Position numbers and translations under genes: made by a program
Part shown: in pieces, positions 62,486 through 64,000 of the stretch
Layout of the letters: every line of letters begins with the position of its first letter
How positions within the stretch are numbered: position 1 is the first letter of the stretch
Notes under the pieces: generated by a model
The model's database searches: none
Told to the model about the DNA's origin: nothing
What the model saw: only the letters and a program-made list of their open reading frames with translations
Assembly (NCBI GenBank): GCA_910586355.1
Contig: CAJUHJ010000008.1
Span: 52,818 to 116,817, forward strand
Direction: 5' to 3'
Length of the DNA stretch: 64,000 nt
Origin: an uncultured Lachnospiraceae bacterium
GTDB taxonomy: Bacteria > Bacillota > Clostridia > Lachnospirales > Lachnospiraceae

Positions 62486-63190
62486 TCAGCCCTGCGGGAC
62501 AGCCTTGCGGAGCATTTCCAGAAGCCTTTGTGCATTTGCCTCAAACTGCGGCAGGAACTCCTTTTCCATGTCATAGCTGAGGTAAAGCATCACCGTGGCC
62601 GCCTGCCAGAAGGTTTCCATCTCCCTGGCATCCGCCCGGATCTCCGCCTTGCGGAAGGCCTCTCCAGCTTCATACACTACCTCCTGCCACTTCAGAAAGA
62701 ACCTGTCCTCCAAGGGGATTCCGAATGACTGCAGCCATTCCCTGACCGTGTGTGTCTCTGACCTTTCACCGCAGGATGTCAGGTTCAGCAGATACTGTAT
62801 CCCGCTTCCCGCCTCTTCCTCTCCCGGCCCCCGCATGACAATGCACCAGCCGACCGGGAACATTGCACACACCGATGGCTTTGCGGCATGCACCCGGCAT
62901 TTCCTGTCTTTGAGGAGGGGGCATCTCCTGACTGATCCGCGGGGCATGAGCCTTACAATTGGAAACCTTGAATCCTTCCCGATGTAAGCCTCACAGTAAT
63001 CCGCCATGAATTCACCGGCCTCCATCCCCAGCTCCCCCGCCATCCTGAAGATGTCCTGCGGGCTTAACAGAATGTCCTCACGGTGGATGCAGCATCTTCC
63101 GCATCTGGTGCAGCGGAACCTGAATTCATCATCCAAACCGATTGGACGGAACCCCATGTCCTGCAGCAGCTCTTTAATATTTTTTTCCAT
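62486..63190 (-). CDS. YkgJ-family cysteine-cluster protein
   Basis: 234 residues. The start at 63190 is set by GGAGG 6 bases upstream. The cysteine cluster FRCTRCGRCCIHREDILLSP, then RRCPLLKDRKCRVHAAKPSVC and FPVGWC, is the signature of the YkgJ (UPF0153) family, thought to bind zinc or an iron-sulfur cluster; function unknown. The C-terminal 90 residues (from about residue 145) are family-variable. The gene is markedly more GC-rich than most of the window. Confidence 0.85.
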   Translation of the reverse strand: MEKNIKELLQDMGFRPIGLDDEFRFRCTRCGRCCIHREDILLSPQDIFRMAGELGMEAGEFMADYCEAYIGKDSRFPIVRLMPRGSVRRCPLLKDRKCRVHAAKPSVCAMFPVGWCIVMRGPGEEEAGSGIQYLLNLTSCGERSETHTVREWLQSFGIPLEDRFFLKWQEVVYEAGEAFRKAEIRADAREMETFWQAATVMLYLSYDMEKEFLPQFEANAQRLLEMLRKAVPQG

Positions 63191-63303
63191 TTCATTCCTC
63201 CTTCCGGCTCTATCATACGATGCGGGCCGGCTTCCCTTTTCTTGCAAAAACTGTATCTCCTCATACCTTCCCCGCTTCTCCGCCAAGCAAAATTCTTTTA
63301 TAG

Positions 63304-63331
63304 TTGATATTATTCAACAAAATGATATAAT
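63304..63331 (+). promoter_or_regulatory. Promoter of the FnIII protein gene
   Basis: TTGATA at 63304-63309 and a perfect TATAAT at 63326-63331, 16-base spacer, about 40 bases before the ATG at 63370. Confidence 0.7.
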
Positions 63332-63369
63332 AAAGACACGGAATATGTAAAAAAAAAGGAGGAAGATTC

Positions 63370-63939
63370 ATGAGAAAATTGAAAAACAGAAGATCTGCCA
63401 TGGCTCTGCTGTTTGCCATCTGCATGATCGCCTTTGTTGCGATGGATGCTTTCAGTGTAAAGGCTGCAAGCAGGCCGGCTACCGTGAAGAATGTAAAGGT
63501 TGTGAAGACGACGGAAGGAACCGTGAAGGTGAAGTTCAAGAAAGTGAAGGGGGCGGAGCATTACAGGGTGCTGATTTACCAGGATGTTGATTATTCTAAG
63601 TATACCAAGGTATCAAAGGATTATTTTGACACTCCGCTTGTGTATGCACCGAAGACAAAGAAGACAACTTACACCATTAAGCATTTGACAGGGCAAACCA
63701 ACTACACAGTCAAGGTACTGGCTTACAAGAACGGACAATACAGCAAGATGAGCAAGGGGGCTAAGTGTAAGACCAAAGGTGTGAAACGACTGCAGATTGT
63801 CTGCAATACATGCTGTGCAAGGATTCCTTACTATAAGGGAAATGATCCGGATAAGGATTATACGTATTATATGGGATTACATGGAGATGCAACATCTGAA
63901 TTTTGTGGTCGTTTTCATTTCTGTACAACACTGTATTAG
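63370..63939 (+). CDS. Small secreted fibronectin type III protein with Cys-rich tail
   Basis: 189 residues: a signal peptide (about 1-34, ending VKA), one fibronectin type III domain (about 35-135; VKFKKVKGAEHYRVLIYQD and LTGQTNYTVKVLAYKNGQYS), and a C-terminal segment of about 50 residues with four Cys (ICNTCC-like start, GDATSEFCGRFHFC end). GGAGG precedes the ATG. Lys codons are mostly AAG, unlike the AAA-rich neighbours. No anchor. FnIII in gut Firmicute surface proteins usually acts as a spacer or binding module; the role of the tail is unknown. Confidence 0.85.
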   Translation: MRKLKNRRSAMALLFAICMIAFVAMDAFSVKAASRPATVKNVKVVKTTEGTVKVKFKKVKGAEHYRVLIYQDVDYSKYTKVSKDYFDTPLVYAPKTKKTTYTIKHLTGQTNYTVKVLAYKNGQYSKMSKGAKCKTKGVKRLQIVCNTCCARIPYYKGNDPDKDYTYYMGLHGDATSEFCGRFHFCTTLY

Positions 63940-63948
63940 TTTTTGTTT

Positions 63949-63986
63949 GGGGCTGTCGCACTAAATAATTAGTGCGCAGCTCCTTT
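63949..63986 (+). terminator. Terminator after the FnIII gene
   Basis: The stem GGGGCTG.CGCACTAA / TTAGTGCG.CAGCTCC (63949-63982) with an ATAA loop is followed by TTTT, 9 bases after the stop. Confidence 0.85.
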
Positions 63987-64000
63987 TCTGTACAAAAAAT

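Noticed and set aside
63191..63286. Longer start for the YkgJ-type protein
   Set aside because: The upstream frame passes through the GGAGG site that serves the ATG at 63190, and the extra residues are not part of the family.
1..64000. CRISPR arrays, rRNA, tRNA, insertion sequences or a complete prophage
   Set aside because: I found no regular short repeats with spacers, no rRNA or tRNA signatures, and no transposase or integrase frame; the scrap zone at 61-62.4 kb is the only sign of mobile DNA.

Overview
The window looks like chromosomal DNA of a low-to-moderate GC, Gram-positive gut Firmicute, most likely a Lachnospiraceae-type Clostridium relative. The evidence is consensus TTGACA/TATAAT promoters with 16-18 bp spacers, strong GGAGG ribosome sites, a long single-chain PurL, WXG100/EssC secretion genes, and very large secreted proteins with Big_2, FIVAR, InlB-type and M60 peptidase modules typical of mucus-associated bacteria. 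No rRNA, tRNA or CRISPR array was recognised.

Layout: (1) 1-1879, the N-terminal half of purL, running off the left edge. (2) 1999-4782, a type IIL (MmeI-like) restriction-modification gene split by one in-frame TGA into a nuclease part and a methyltransferase part. (3) 5261-8131, a solute-binding lipoprotein and a chemoreceptor, probably a sensing pair. (4) 8318-9484, an SPFH membrane protein with a small Arc-type DNA-binding partner. (5) 9557-37433, a 28 kb, 18-gene, one-direction locus for a type VII-like (WXG100/EssC) secretion system. (6) 37564-39451, two HTH regulators transcribed divergently. (7) 39496-42726, asd, argH and queH on the minus strand. (8) 42834-44388, a NitT/TauT-type ABC ATPase and permease. 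(9) 44452-48609, an SGNH-hydrolase surface protein, a phosphopantetheinyl transferase and trmD. (10) 48752-58972, a 3406-residue secreted M60 (mucin-type) metallopeptidase. (11) 59265-60954, an ABC-2 type exporter. (12) 60955-62400, a scrap zone with a broken toxin-antitoxin pair, two copies (one broken) of an excisionase-like gene and a 94-bp tandem repeat. (13) 62486-63939, a YkgJ-type cysteine-cluster protein and a small secreted FnIII protein, with base and codon use unlike the rest.

The centrepiece is region 5. Read in transcription order it encodes a membrane trypsin-like protease with an FHA tail, a PP2C phosphatase, a Ser/Thr kinase, a small membrane protein, a 3831-residue membrane-anchored repeat protein, a membrane FHA protein, an EssC-like ATPase with its own FHA domain, a LytTR regulator, a 228-residue helper, a YukD-like protein, five WXG100-type proteins plus one helical relative, a secreted Big_2/GLUG protein and a second membrane FHA protein. 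EssC, YukD and the WXG100s define the secretion core. Kinase, phosphatase and four FHA-bearing proteins suggest phospho-threonine control of assembly. The giant repeat protein may bridge the thick wall. EssA, EssB and EsaA homologues were not recognised, so this is at least an unusual subtype.
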